DNA of 64,000 bases, taken from assembly GCF_003047285.1 (NCBI RefSeq), contig NZ_PZYX01000011.1, forward strand, positions 1-64,000, written 5' to 3'. How positions within the stretch are numbered: the stretch's first letter is position 1; the number at the start of each line of letters is the position of its first letter. This document shows positions 1 to 15,494 of the stretch, piece after piece. The position numbers and the translations under genes were made by a program. The stretch comes from Nocardioides allogilvus. Lineage in GTDB: Bacteria; Actinomycetota; Actinomycetes; Propionibacteriales; Nocardioidaceae. Under the pieces are notes generated by a model. That model was not told the DNA's origin and ran no database searches. It saw nothing but the letters and a program-made list of their open reading frames with translations.

Positions 1-143
1 CAACCCCAACCAAAAGGCCAGAATCAAGTCACGGTGACGGGGCAAAACAAACTAATTCGTCGACTATGACACACTGTTGAGTTCTCAAACATCAGAGTCA
101 CCCAAGCGCCTCCGGCTGAGCCGGACTTGTCTTGGAGACAACC
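1..143 (-). other. 5' leader of an rRNA operon (16S gene lies left of the window)
   Basis: Read on the minus strand, 91-70 carries TTTGAGAACTCAACAGTGTG, the element found before 16S and in the 16S-23S spacer of actinobacterial rRNA operons, where it helps RNase III processing and antitermination. A stem-loop lies just upstream: TCCGGC/GCCGGA at 111-125, nested inside CCAAG/CTTGG at 102-135. The A/T-rich stretch at 1-60 also fits a pre-16S leader. The 16S gene itself is outside the window, so the assignment is by motif and layout. Confidence 0.75.
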
Positions 144-149
144 TGCAAA

Positions 150-178
150 AACTTACCCGTCTTGGTCCTGCCCGTCAA
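150..178 (-). promoter_or_regulatory. rRNA operon promoter
   Basis: The minus strand shows -35 TTGACG (178-173), a 17-nt spacer and -10 TAAGTT (155-150). This matches the strong actinobacterial rRNA promoter class. Transcription would start near 143 and enter the processing leader described at 1-143. Confidence 0.75.
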
Positions 179-334
179 ACTGGGCTGAACCGATCAGGTG
201 TCGGACGCGGCTGTAGCCAACTTGTTTGGCCTCTCGGCCCGAAGTTCGGCGTTCGCTTGCGGCGACAGGTGAAACATTAGACCCAAGGTGGCGAGCGTGC
301 CAACTCGGGGTGGCCAGTTCACTGTTTGCGCAGG

Positions 335-4308
<3,974 letters not shown>

Positions 4309-4312
<4 letters not shown>

Positions 4313-5244
4313 CGGTCGTCCTCCCCCTGCGCGAGCAGCCACGCGAGCACTGCCTTCTGCGCGTGCCGGCGGTTCTCGGCCTCATCCCACACGGCGCTCT
4401 GCGGGCCGTCGATCACCTCGGCGCTGATCTCCTTGCCGCGGTAGGCCGGCAGGCAGTGCAGCACCATGGCGTCGGGCTCGGCCTTCGCCAGCAGCTCGCT
4501 CGTGACGGCGTACGGCGCGAAGAGCCGCGCACGATCGGCGGCCTCCTCCTCGCGACCCATCGACACCCAGGTGTCGGTGACGACGACCTGCGCGCCGGCC
4601 ACGGCAGCCACGGGGTCGTGGCTGATCTCGACGCTGCCACCTGTGTCGGCGGCGATCTTGCGGGCCCGCTCGACGACGTCGGCGGCCGGCTCGAAGCCGG
4701 CGGGCGAGGCGACGGTGACGTGAAGGCCGGCCGTGGCACCGGCGAGCACCCAGGAGTTGCCCATGTTGCAGGCGCCGTCGCCGACGAAGGCGACGCGGGT
4801 GCCGGCCAGGGTGCCGAGGCGCTCCTGCACGGTCATCAGGTCGGCGAGCAGCTGGCAGGGGTGGAAGTCGTCGGTCAGCGCGTTGACGACCGGGACCCGG
4901 CCGTAGGTGGCCATCGTCGCGAGGTCGGACTGGTGGGCGGTGCGCCAGACGATGGCGGACGCCTGGCGACCGAGCACGCGCGCGACGTCCTCGACCGACT
5001 CCCGCGAGCCCATCGCCGCGAGCCCGCCGTCGACCGTCATCGGGTTGCCGCCGAGCTCGGCGATGCCGGCCGTGAACGAGACCTGGGTGCGCAGCGTCGG
5101 ACGGTCGAACACGAGCGCGACCGTCTTCGGGCCGGCCAACGGCTTGGGCCCGTAGGGGTCCTTCTTCATCTCGGCGGCGAGGGCGAGCACCTCGGCCTGC
5201 TCGGCCGGGGTCAGGTCGTCGTCGGCCAGGAGGTGGCGGGTCAC
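4309..5244 (-). CDS. argF: Ornithine carbamoyltransferase with unusual carbamoyl-phosphate loop
   Basis: The 311-aa enzyme makes citrulline from ornithine and carbamoyl phosphate. The ornithine side looks normal: FHPCQ, DTWVSMG and the HCLPAYRG active-site cysteine block. The phosphate-binding loop, normally S-T-R-T-R, reads T50-L51-R52-T53-Q54. For comparison, pyrB in this window keeps S-T-R-T-R at 52-56. The GTG start overlaps the argD stop by 4 nt. Operon position makes OTCase by far the best call; a changed substrate preference cannot be excluded. Confidence 0.93.
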
Positions 5245-6410
5245 GCGGACACCTCGCTCGCGTCGAGGATCGCCGCCCAGGCGTCGATCAGGCTGTGAGC
5301 GTCGTCGTCGGTCAGCACCAACGGCGGCACCAGTCGGATCGACGACGGCGTCGTCGCGTTGAGGATGAAACCGGCGGTCTGCGCGGACGCGACGACCGAT
5401 GGCGCGTCCACGGTCAGCTCGAGGCCGATCATCAGGCCCTCACCGCGGATCTCGGAGACGCGTGGTTCCACGAGGCCGTCGCGCAGGGTCTTGCCGAGCG
5501 CGTTGACGTGGTCGAGGAGGCCGTCCTTCTCGATCGTGTCGAGGACGGCGAGCGCGGCCGCGCACGCGACCGGGTTTCCGCCGAACGTGGTGCCGTGGTT
5601 GCCGGGCTCGAGCAGCGCACCGGCACGGCCGAGGCCGATGGTCGCGCCGATCGGGATGCCGCCGCCGAGGCCCTTGGCCAGGGTGACGATGTCGGGGGTC
5701 ACGCCCTGCGCGTCCGGCAGCTGGTGGGCGAACCACGCGCCGGTGCGGCCGACGCCGGTCTGGATCTCGTCGAGCCACAGCAGCGCGCCGTGCTCGTCGC
5801 AGGCCTGCCGGGCGGCTGCGAGGTAGCCGGCCGGCGGCACGCGCACGCCCGCCTCGCCCTGGATGGGTTCGAGCACAACGGCGGCCGTCTCGTCGGTCAC
5901 GGCCGCTGCGAGGGCCGCTGCGTCGCCGTACGGGACGAAGGTGACGTCGCCGGGCAACGGCTCGAAGGGCTCGCGGTAGGCGGCCTTGGAGGTGAGCGCG
6001 AGCGCGCCCATCGTGCGCCCGTGGAACGCCCCCTCGGTGGCGACGATGTGGGTGCGGCCGGTGCGGCGGGTCAGCTTGAACGCCGCTTCGTTGGCCTCGG
6101 TGCCGGAGTTGGAGAAGAAGACGTGTCCCTGGGCGCCGAGCAGCGAGAGCAGGCGCTCCGCGAGGGCGAGCTGCGGCTCGGAGGCGAAGAAGTTGGACAC
6201 GTGGCCCAGCGTCCCGAGCTGCGTGGTGACGGCCTCGACGACGGCGGGGTGGGCGTGGCCGAGGGAGTTGACGGCGATGCCGCCGAGGAAGTCGACGTAC
6301 TCCCGACCGTCGGCGTCCCAGACGTGCGCGCCCTCGCCTCGGGTGAGCAGCAGCTTGGGCGTGCCGAAGGTGTTCATCAGCGCGGAGCGGTAGCGCTCCT
6401 GCCACGTCAT
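5241..6410 (-). CDS. argD: Acetylornithine aminotransferase
   Basis: This 389-aa class III PLP aminotransferase converts N-acetylglutamate semialdehyde to N-acetylornithine. It shows the cofactor contact SGTEANE at 102-108, [12 protein letters not shown] at 213-224, and the Schiff-base lysine K246 in TLAKGLGGG. The ATG overlaps the argB stop as ATGA. The open frame continues upstream into argB, but only this start gives a normal N-terminus. The protein may also act as succinyldiaminopimelate aminotransferase, as ArgD does elsewhere. Confidence 0.96.
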   Translation of the reverse strand: MTWQERYRSALMNTFGTPKLLLTRGEGAHVWDADGREYVDFLGGIAVNSLGHAHPAVVEAVTTQLGTLGHVSNFFASEPQLALAERLLSLLGAQGHVFFSNSGTEANEAAFKLTRRTGRTHIVATEGAFHGRTMGALALTSKAAYREPFEPLPGDVTFVPYGDAAALAAAVTDETAAVVLEPIQGEAGVRVPPAGYLAAARQACDEHGALLWLDEIQTGVGRTGAWFAHQLPDAQGVTPDIVTLAKGLGGGIPIGATIGLGRAGALLEPGNHGTTFGGNPVACAAALAVLDTIEKDGLLDHVNALGKTLRDGLVEPRVSEIRGEGLMIGLELTVDAPSVVASAQTAGFILNATTPSSIRLVPPLVLTDDDAHSLIDAWAAILDASEVSA

Positions 6411-7315
6411 GACGGGTCTCCTTGGGCTGACAGGGCCTTGCGCAGCTTGGTCGCGACACCGGGCAGCACCTGGGTGCCGACGCCCTCGTCGGTGAAGATC
6501 TCGAGGAGTACGGCGTGGGGCTCGCGCCCGTCGATGACGGTGGCGCGCGGCACGCCGTTGGTGACGGCCTGGTGGCAAGCGGTCATCTTCGGCACCATGC
6601 CGGCGTCGAGGGAGGGCAGCATCTCCCCCAGCGCCTCGGGGCTGATCTCCTGGATGACGTCGTCGGAGTTGCCGTAGTCGAGGTAGAGCCCCTCCACGTC
6701 GGTGAGGACGAGGAGCTTCTCGGCACCCAGCGCGATGGCGAGGGCCGCCGCGGCGGTGTCGGCGTTGACGTTGTGGACCAGGCCGTCGATGTCGGGAGCG
6801 ACGCTGGAGATCACCGGGATCCGGCCGGCCGCGACGAGGTCCTCGACGGCCTCGGGACGAACGTGGGCGACCTCGCCCACGAGCCCGAGGTCGACCTCCT
6901 CGCCGTCGACGATGGTGTTGGTCGCGGTGGCTGTGAACAGACCGGCGTCCTCGCCGGACAGGCCGACGGCGAGGGGGCCGTGCTGGTTGATCAGGCCGAC
7001 GAGCTCGCGCTGCACCTGCCCGACCAGCACCATGCGGACGACGTCCATCGCCTCGGGCGTGGTGACCCGCAGGCCGCCGCGGAACTCCGAGGTGATGTCG
7101 AGGCGCTTGAGCATGGCGGAGATCTGGGGGCCGCCGCCGTGCACGACGACGGGCTTGAAGCCGGCGAAGCGCAGGAACGCGATGTCCTCGGCGAACGCCT
7201 TCTTCAGCACGTCGTTGGTCATGGCGTTGCCGCCGTACTTCACCACGATCGTCTTGCCGTGGTACTGCTTCAGCCACGGCAGCGCCGCGGCCAGGGTCTT
7301 GGCGTCGGTCTTCAT
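6407..7315 (-). CDS. argB: Acetylglutamate kinase
   Basis: The 302-aa amino acid kinase phosphorylates N-acetylglutamate, usually the feedback-controlled step. It shows the ATP-binding lysine motif VVKYGGNAM at 24-32, the VVHGGGPQI substrate loop and the [12 protein letters not shown] block. The ATG chosen has a strong GGGGAAG ribosome-binding site 5 nt upstream. A longer start at 7366 would push 17 extra residues into argJ and lacks this support. The gap to argJ is 13 nt. Confidence 0.96.
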   Translation of the reverse strand: MKTDAKTLAAALPWLKQYHGKTIVVKYGGNAMTNDVLKKAFAEDIAFLRFAGFKPVVVHGGGPQISAMLKRLDITSEFRGGLRVTTPEAMDVVRMVLVGQVQRELVGLINQHGPLAVGLSGEDAGLFTATATNTIVDGEEVDLGLVGEVAHVRPEAVEDLVAAGRIPVISSVAPDIDGLVHNVNADTAAAALAIALGAEKLLVLTDVEGLYLDYGNSDDVIQEISPEALGEMLPSLDAGMVPKMTACHQAVTNGVPRATVIDGREPHAVLLEIFTDEGVGTQVLPGVATKLRKALSAQGDPS

Positions 7316-7328
7316 GAGCACTTCCCCG

Positions 7329-8476
7329 TCATGAGCTGTAGGCGCTGTTCTCGTGGACGTAGGCATGGGTCAGGTCGTTGGTCCACACCGTCGCCCGGGC
7401 GTCGCCGGCCTTCAGGTCGATGGTGACGGTGACCTCGCGCCCGGTCAGGTCGACGCCTGCGGGGTCCTCGGCCGGGGTCGATTTCCGGCAGACCCAGACG
7501 CCGTTCATCGCGACGTCGAGGTCGGCGGGGTCGAAGGCAGCCTGGGTGGTGCCGATGCTGGCGAGCACCCGGCCCCAGTTGGCGTCGTTGCCGAAGACGG
7601 CGGCCTTGAACAGGTTGCTGCGGGCGACGCTGCGACCCACCTCGACGGCGTCGTCCTCGGACGCGGCGTTGAGGGTGGTGATCGCGATCTCGTGGTCAGC
7701 GCCCTCGGCGTCCTTGAGCAGCTGCATCGCGAGGTCGGTGCAGACCTGGGTCAGGGCGGCGGTGAAGTCCTCCGGCGTCGGGGTGATGCCGCTGGCACCA
7801 CTGGCGAGCACGGTCACCGTGTCGTTGGTCGACATGCAGCCGTCGGAGTCGAGGCGGTCGAAGCTGACCCGGGTCGCCGCGCGCAGGGCGGCGTCGAGGT
7901 CGGCCGCCGGCACCACGGCGTCGGTGGTGATCACCACGAGCATCGTGGCGAGCGCCGGGGCGAGCATGCCCGCGCCCTTCGCCATGCCGCCGATGGACCA
8001 GCCTGCGCCCTCGACGACGACGTTCTTGGCCACGGAGTCGGTGGTCATGATCGCCTCGGCGGCGGACGCTCCGCCGTCGGCCGACAGGGCGGCGTACGCA
8101 CTCTCGACGCCGGCGAGGAGGTCGTCGCGGTCGTTGGCGAGACCGATCAGGCCGGTCGAGCAGACGACGACGTCGACGGCACCGATGCCGACGAGGTCGG
8201 CGACCTTCTCGGCGACCGCGTGGGTGGTCTGGAAGCCGTCGGCGCCGGTGTAGCAGTTGGCGCCGCCGGAGTTCAGGACCACGGCCTTGACCGTGCCGTC
8301 CTTGACGACCTCTTGGCTCCACAGGATCGGGTTGGCCTTGCAGCGGTTGGCGGTGAAGACGCTCGCGGAGTCGAAGGTGGGGCCGTGGTTGACGACGAGG
8401 GCGAGATCCTTCGCGCCGGTCGACTTGAGGCCGGCGGCGACGCCGGCGGCGGTGAATCCGGCGGGGTGGGTGATGG

Positions 8477-8480
<4 letters not shown>
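7329..8480 (-). CDS. argJ: Glutamate N-acetyltransferase / amino-acid acetyltransferase
   Basis: This 383-aa ArgJ recycles the acetyl group from N-acetylornithine to glutamate. The precursor cleaves itself between Ala178 and Thr179 in the motif [14 protein letters not shown] (168-181), and the threonine becomes the nucleophile. Its presence means the acetyl-cycle form of the pathway, so no argE is needed. Whether it is monofunctional or can also use acetyl-CoA cannot be read from sequence alone. The ATG overlaps the stop of the ACT-domain gene as ATGA. Confidence 0.96.
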
Positions 8481-11649
<3,169 letters not shown>

Positions 11650-11720
11650 CTGCCGCCCGCATCCGTCATCCGAAGTCGCACCCATGGGTGCGGATCGGTA
11701 TGACGGATCGCGGGCGGCAG
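11650..11720. repeat. 71-bp nested inverted repeat between convergent genes
   Basis: Outer arms at 11650-11669 and 11700-11720 match as a 20-bp stem with one bulged G (arms begin CTGCCGCCCGC and end GCGGGCGGCAG). The centre holds a perfect 16-bp palindrome CGCACCCATGGGTGCG at 11677-11692. It sits between the stop codons of the convergent genes at 11649 and 11725, so it can act as a two-way terminator, although no T-tract follows. The size and nesting are unusual for a simple terminator. Confidence 0.7.
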
Positions 11721-11724
11721 TGGG

Positions 11725-14205
11725 TCAGCGCTGGACCGCGCCGGTCCGCTCCGCGGCGAGCGCGACGGCGGCGTCGCGGGCGGCGGATGCCTCGCCCTCC
11801 TTGAGGGTCCGGTCGGCGGCACGGAAGCGCAGGGCGTAGGCCAGCGACTTCTTGCCCTCGCCGACCTGGTCGCCGGTGAAGACGTCGAAGAGCCGGATCG
11901 ACTCCAGCAGCTCGCCGGCTCCCTCACGCAGGGCCGCCTCGACCGCTGCGGACGGGACGGAGGCGTCGACGACCAGCGCCACGTCCTCCTTCGCGACCGG
12001 GTAGGACGAGAACCGCGGGCCCGACACGACGGTGGTCGCGTGCTCCAGCAGGGCGTCGAGGTCGATCTCCGCCACGGCCGAGCGGGCCGGGACGCCGTAC
12101 GCCTTGCACACCTTCGGGTGCAGCTCGCCCGCGTGCCCGATGACGCGCTCGCCGATCCGCAGCTCCGCGCACCGGCCGGGGTGCCAGGGCTCGCGGGTGG
12201 TGGAGGCGACCTCGAGCTCGACGCCGAGCTCCGTGGCCAGGGTGCGGATGGTGCCGATGGCGTCGGACCAGGACGCGCTGCGGCCCTCGCCCCACCAGCC
12301 CGCCTCCTCGGCGTGGCCGGTCAGCGCGATCGCCAGGTGCATCGGCTGCCGGGGCACGGCCTTCTCGATGCTGGCCCACTCCTCGTCCGTCGGACGCCGG
12401 TCGACACCGAGGATCGGGGCCCGCTCGTCGCCGGTCGGTGCGAACACCAGGCTGGTCTCGAACAGCGCCACGTCGGTGTTGCCCCGCCCGACGTTGCGGG
12501 CCAGGGCCTTGAGCAGCCCCGGCAGCAGCGTCGTGGCGAGCAGCGGCTCCTCGTTGTTGAGCGGGTTGACGACGCGCAGTGCGGTACGGCGGTCGTCGTC
12601 CGCCGGCAGGTCGAGCCGGTCCCAGTCGGCCTCGCCGACGAAGGGATAGCTGATGGTCTCGACCAGTCCCTCCCCGGCGAGCGTGAGCCCGACCCGGCGG
12701 CGCAACCGCTGGGACTCGCTGCGACCGCGCCCGGCCGGGGCCGGCGGCAGCACGGAGGGGACCTGGTCGTAGCCGACGATCCGCACGACCTCCTCGACAA
12801 GGTCGTAGGGGTCGGTCACGTCGGGGCGCCACGAGGGCGCCACCGCGGTGAGCGTCTCGCCGTCGAGCGAGACGTCGCAGCCGACGGCGGCGAGGTGGGC
12901 GAGCGTGGTCTCGGCCGCGATGTCGATGCCGCTGATCCGGGCCGGCAGGTCGACCGGGATGGTGATCGAGACCGGCGCCGGAGCCGTGCCGACCACCGTC
13001 GTGCCCGCGTCGGCCGTGGCGCCACCGAGCTCGACGAGCAGCTCGACGACGCGGTCGGCAGCCGCCTGCGGCAGCAACGGGTCGACGCCGCGCTCGAAGC
13101 GCTTCGACGCCTCCGAGTGGAGCTTGTGGCGCTTGCCCGCACGGAAGACCGTGACCGGGTCGAAGTGGGCCGCCTCGACGACGATGTCGGTCGTGGTCTC
13201 GGAGAGCTCGGTGCTCTCCCCGCCCATCAGGCCGGCGATGCCGATCGCCCCGTTGTCGTCCGCGATCAGCAGGTCGGCCTCGGAGAGCTGGCGCACGACG
13301 CTGTCGAGCGTGGTGAGCTTCTCACCCGCCGTCGCGCGCCGAACTCGGATCGGGCCCGCCAGCCTGGCCTTGTCGTAGCAGTGGTTGGGCTGGCCGAGCT
13401 CGAGCATGACGTAGTTGGAGATGTCGACACCCAGGCTGATCGGACGCATGCCGCTCTGCTCGAGCCGGGTAGCCATCCACGCCGGTGTCAGGGCCGTCGG
13501 GTCGAAGCCGCTGACCGTGCGCGCCACGAAGACCGGGCAGCCCTCGGAGTCCTCGACCACGACGGGGTGGCCGGCGTCGTCCGCGGCGGGAGTCGAGCGC
13601 GCAGCCGGGTCGGTGAACGGCAGCTCGAAGCCGAGCGCGGCCTCGCGCGCGATCCCCCGCAGGGACAAGGCGTAGGCCCGGTCCGGGTTGATCTCGAACT
13701 CGATGACCGGGTCGTCCATGCCGAGCACGCCGAACGCGTCGTCCCCGGGGGCACCGGCGTCGGCCGGCAGCACGATGATGCCGTCGTGGTCCCCACCGAG
13801 ACCGAGCTCGGCGGCCGAGCAGATCATCCCGGCGGAGAGGTGGCCGTAGGTCTTGCGCTCGCTGATCACGAAGTCACCGGGCAGCACAGCGCCGGGCAGG
13901 CAGACCACGACGAGGTCGCCCTCGACGAAGTTGTGCGCGCCGCAGATGATCCCTTGGGGCTCCCCCGTGCCGTTGGCGTCGCCCACGTCGACGCTGCACC
14001 AGTTGATGACCTTGCCGTTCTTCTGCGGCTCCTTCTCGATGGTGAGCACGCGGCCCACCACCAGCGGGCCGGTGATCGCATCGGCCGGGTTGGTGACGGC
14101 CTCGAGCTTGAGCCCGAGCATCGTCAGCCGCTCGGTTAGCTTGTCCAGCGTGACGTCGGCCGGCAGGTCGACGTACTCGCGAATCCAGGAAAGTGACGCC
14201 TTCAT
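11725..14205 (-). CDS. pheT: Phenylalanyl-tRNA synthetase beta subunit
   Basis: The 826-aa beta subunit pairs with PheS to charge tRNA-Phe. Domains in order are the N-terminal coiled/B1 part, an EMAP-like tRNA-binding domain (about 40-155), the B3/B4 editing domain (about 215-385, with HFDPVTVFRAGKRHKLHSEASKRFERGVD), B5 (about 410-480), the catalytic-like core and a C-terminal FDX-ACB anticodon-binding domain (about 735-826). The ATG is 1 nt after the pheS stop. The frame is open 14 codons further upstream, but KASLSWIREYVDLP is the normal N-terminus. Confidence 0.97.
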   Translation of the reverse strand: MKASLSWIREYVDLPADVTLDKLTERLTMLGLKLEAVTNPADAITGPLVVGRVLTIEKEPQKNGKVINWCSVDVGDANGTGEPQGIICGAHNFVEGDLVVVCLPGAVLPGDFVISERKTYGHLSAGMICSAAELGLGGDHDGIIVLPADAGAPGDDAFGVLGMDDPVIEFEINPDRAYALSLRGIAREAALGFELPFTDPAARSTPAADDAGHPVVVEDSEGCPVFVARTVSGFDPTALTPAWMATRLEQSGMRPISLGVDISNYVMLELGQPNHCYDKARLAGPIRVRRATAGEKLTTLDSVVRQLSEADLLIADDNGAIGIAGLMGGESTELSETTTDIVVEAAHFDPVTVFRAGKRHKLHSEASKRFERGVDPLLPQAAADRVVELLVELGGATADAGTTVVGTAPAPVSITIPVDLPARISGIDIAAETTLAHLAAVGCDVSLDGETLTAVAPSWRPDVTDPYDLVEEVVRIVGYDQVPSVLPPAPAGRGRSESQRLRRRVGLTLAGEGLVETISYPFVGEADWDRLDLPADDDRRTALRVVNPLNNEEPLLATTLLPGLLKALARNVGRGNTDVALFETSLVFAPTGDERAPILGVDRRPTDEEWASIEKAVPRQPMHLAIALTGHAEEAGWWGEGRSASWSDAIGTIRTLATELGVELEVASTTREPWHPGRCAELRIGERVIGHAGELHPKVCKAYGVPARSAVAEIDLDALLEHATTVVSGPRFSSYPVAKEDVALVVDASVPSAAVEAALREGAGELLESIRLFDVFTGDQVGEGKKSLAYALRFRAADRTLKEGEASAARDAAVALAAERTGAVQR

Positions 14206-14206
14206 C

Positions 14207-15304
14207 TCAGATCTCCGTCCCGAACGCACTGGCGAAGCGGACGTCACCTTCGAAGACGTCGCGCAGGTCTGTCACGTTGTGGCGGAACATCAGCATCCGG
14301 TCGATGCCGAAGCCGAACGCGACGCCGGAGTAGACCTCCGGGTCGATGCCGCAGGCGGTCAGCACGCGCGGGTTGACCACGCCGCAGCCGCCGAGCTCGA
14401 TCCAGCCCTCGCCGCGGCACGTGCGACAGGCATCGGAGTCGACCCCGCGGCACACGAAGCAGACCATGTCCATCTCGGCCGACGGCTCGGTGAAGGGGAA
14501 GTAGGACGGCCGGAAGCGGGTGGTGATGCCCTCGCCGAACAGCGCGGTCGTCATGTGGTCGAGCGTGCCCTTGAGGTGGGCCATGGTGATGCCCTTGTCG
14601 ACGACGAGGCCCTCGATCTGGTGGAAGACCGGCGAGTGCGTCGCGTCGACCTCGTCGGTGCGGTAGACCCGGCCCGGGCACACGACGTAGATCGGCGGCT
14701 CCTGGGTCAGCATCGTGCGCGCCTGGACCGGCGAGGTGTGGGTGCGCAGCACCAGCGCGGCCTCGGCGGGCTCGAGCCAGAAGGTGTCTTGCATCGTGCG
14801 GGCGGGGTGGTCGGCACCCATGTTGAGGGCGTCGAAGTTGAGCCACTCGGCCTCGACCCAGGGCCCCTCGGCGACGTCCCAGCCCATGGCCAGGAAGATG
14901 TCGGCGAGCCGCTCCGAGAAGGTCGTGATCGGGTGTCGGGCACCACGGCTGCGACGGTCGGTGGGCAGCGTGACGTCGACGCTCTCCTCGACCAGCATCC
15001 GCGCCTCGTGCTCCTCCTCGAGCACAGCGCTGCGCTCGCCGAGCGCCTTGTTGATCGCGCCCCGGGCCTGGCCGACGCGGGCACCGGCCTCCTTGCGCGC
15101 CTGCGGGGGCAGCGCGCCGATCTCACGGTTGGCCAGCGCGATCGGCGAGCGGTCGCCGGCGTGGTCGAGCCGGACCTGCTTGAGCTCGTCGAGGTCGGCG
15201 GCAGCGGCGATGGCGACCAGCGCCTCGTCGCGCATCCGCTCGACCTCCTCGGCCTTGAGCGGGGTGACCTCGACAGGGTCGTAGTCAGTGTTGGGGCCGG
15301 ACAT
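14207..15304 (-). CDS. pheS: Phenylalanyl-tRNA synthetase alpha subunit
   Basis: The 365-aa catalytic subunit has an N-terminal coiled coil (about 15-110) and a class II synthetase core. Motif 2 is around RTHTSPVQARTM and motif 3 around GFGIDRMLMFRH near the C-terminus. The ATG at 15304 has an AAGGAAAGGGAG ribosome-binding region just upstream. It is transcribed with pheT from a promoter about 35 nt upstream. No T-box or leader peptide is evident. Confidence 0.97.
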   Translation of the reverse strand: MSGPNTDYDPVEVTPLKAEEVERMRDEALVAIAAAADLDELKQVRLDHAGDRSPIALANREIGALPPQARKEAGARVGQARGAINKALGERSAVLEEEHEARMLVEESVDVTLPTDRRSRGARHPITTFSERLADIFLAMGWDVAEGPWVEAEWLNFDALNMGADHPARTMQDTFWLEPAEAALVLRTHTSPVQARTMLTQEPPIYVVCPGRVYRTDEVDATHSPVFHQIEGLVVDKGITMAHLKGTLDHMTTALFGEGITTRFRPSYFPFTEPSAEMDMVCFVCRGVDSDACRTCRGEGWIELGGCGVVNPRVLTACGIDPEVYSGVAFGFGIDRMLMFRHNVTDLRDVFEGDVRFASAFGTEI

Positions 15305-15339
15305 GGCTCCCTTTCCTTGCGCCTCGGGTGGACGGCGCG

Positions 15340-15345
15340 ATTCTA
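15340..15345 (-). promoter_or_regulatory. Probable -10 box of pheST
   Basis: TAGAAT on the minus strand (15345-15340) lies 35 nt before the pheS ATG, giving a short normal leader. The -35 is not convincing. A GGGG/CCCC hairpin lies just upstream of the box. Confidence 0.45.
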
Positions 15346-15433
15346 GAAGTGGGTCGGACGGGGTTTCTCCCCGGACCCGGCGACGTTCAGGAGCACTGCG
15401 AGACGCAGGTGTCGATCAGGCGGATCGACGGGC

Positions 15434-15458
15434 CCCCGGACACCGTGCGGGTCCGGGG
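15434..15458 (-). terminator. Hairpin terminator after the kinase-DUF4173 gene
   Basis: CCCCGGAC/GTCCGGGG form a perfect 8-bp stem with a 9-nt loop, about 36 nt downstream of the stop codon of the kinase fusion on the minus strand. There is no U-tract, which is common for actinobacterial terminators. Confidence 0.5.
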
Positions 15459-15494
15459 CGCAGAAATCGCTGGCTGTGGTTCACGGCGCCAACT

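Noticed and set aside
15305..15494. T-box or Phe-rich leader peptide before pheS
   Set aside because: No T-box sequence, no run of Phe codons in a short frame, and no terminator with U-tract next to pheS; the hairpin at 15434-15458 fits the end of the upstream gene.
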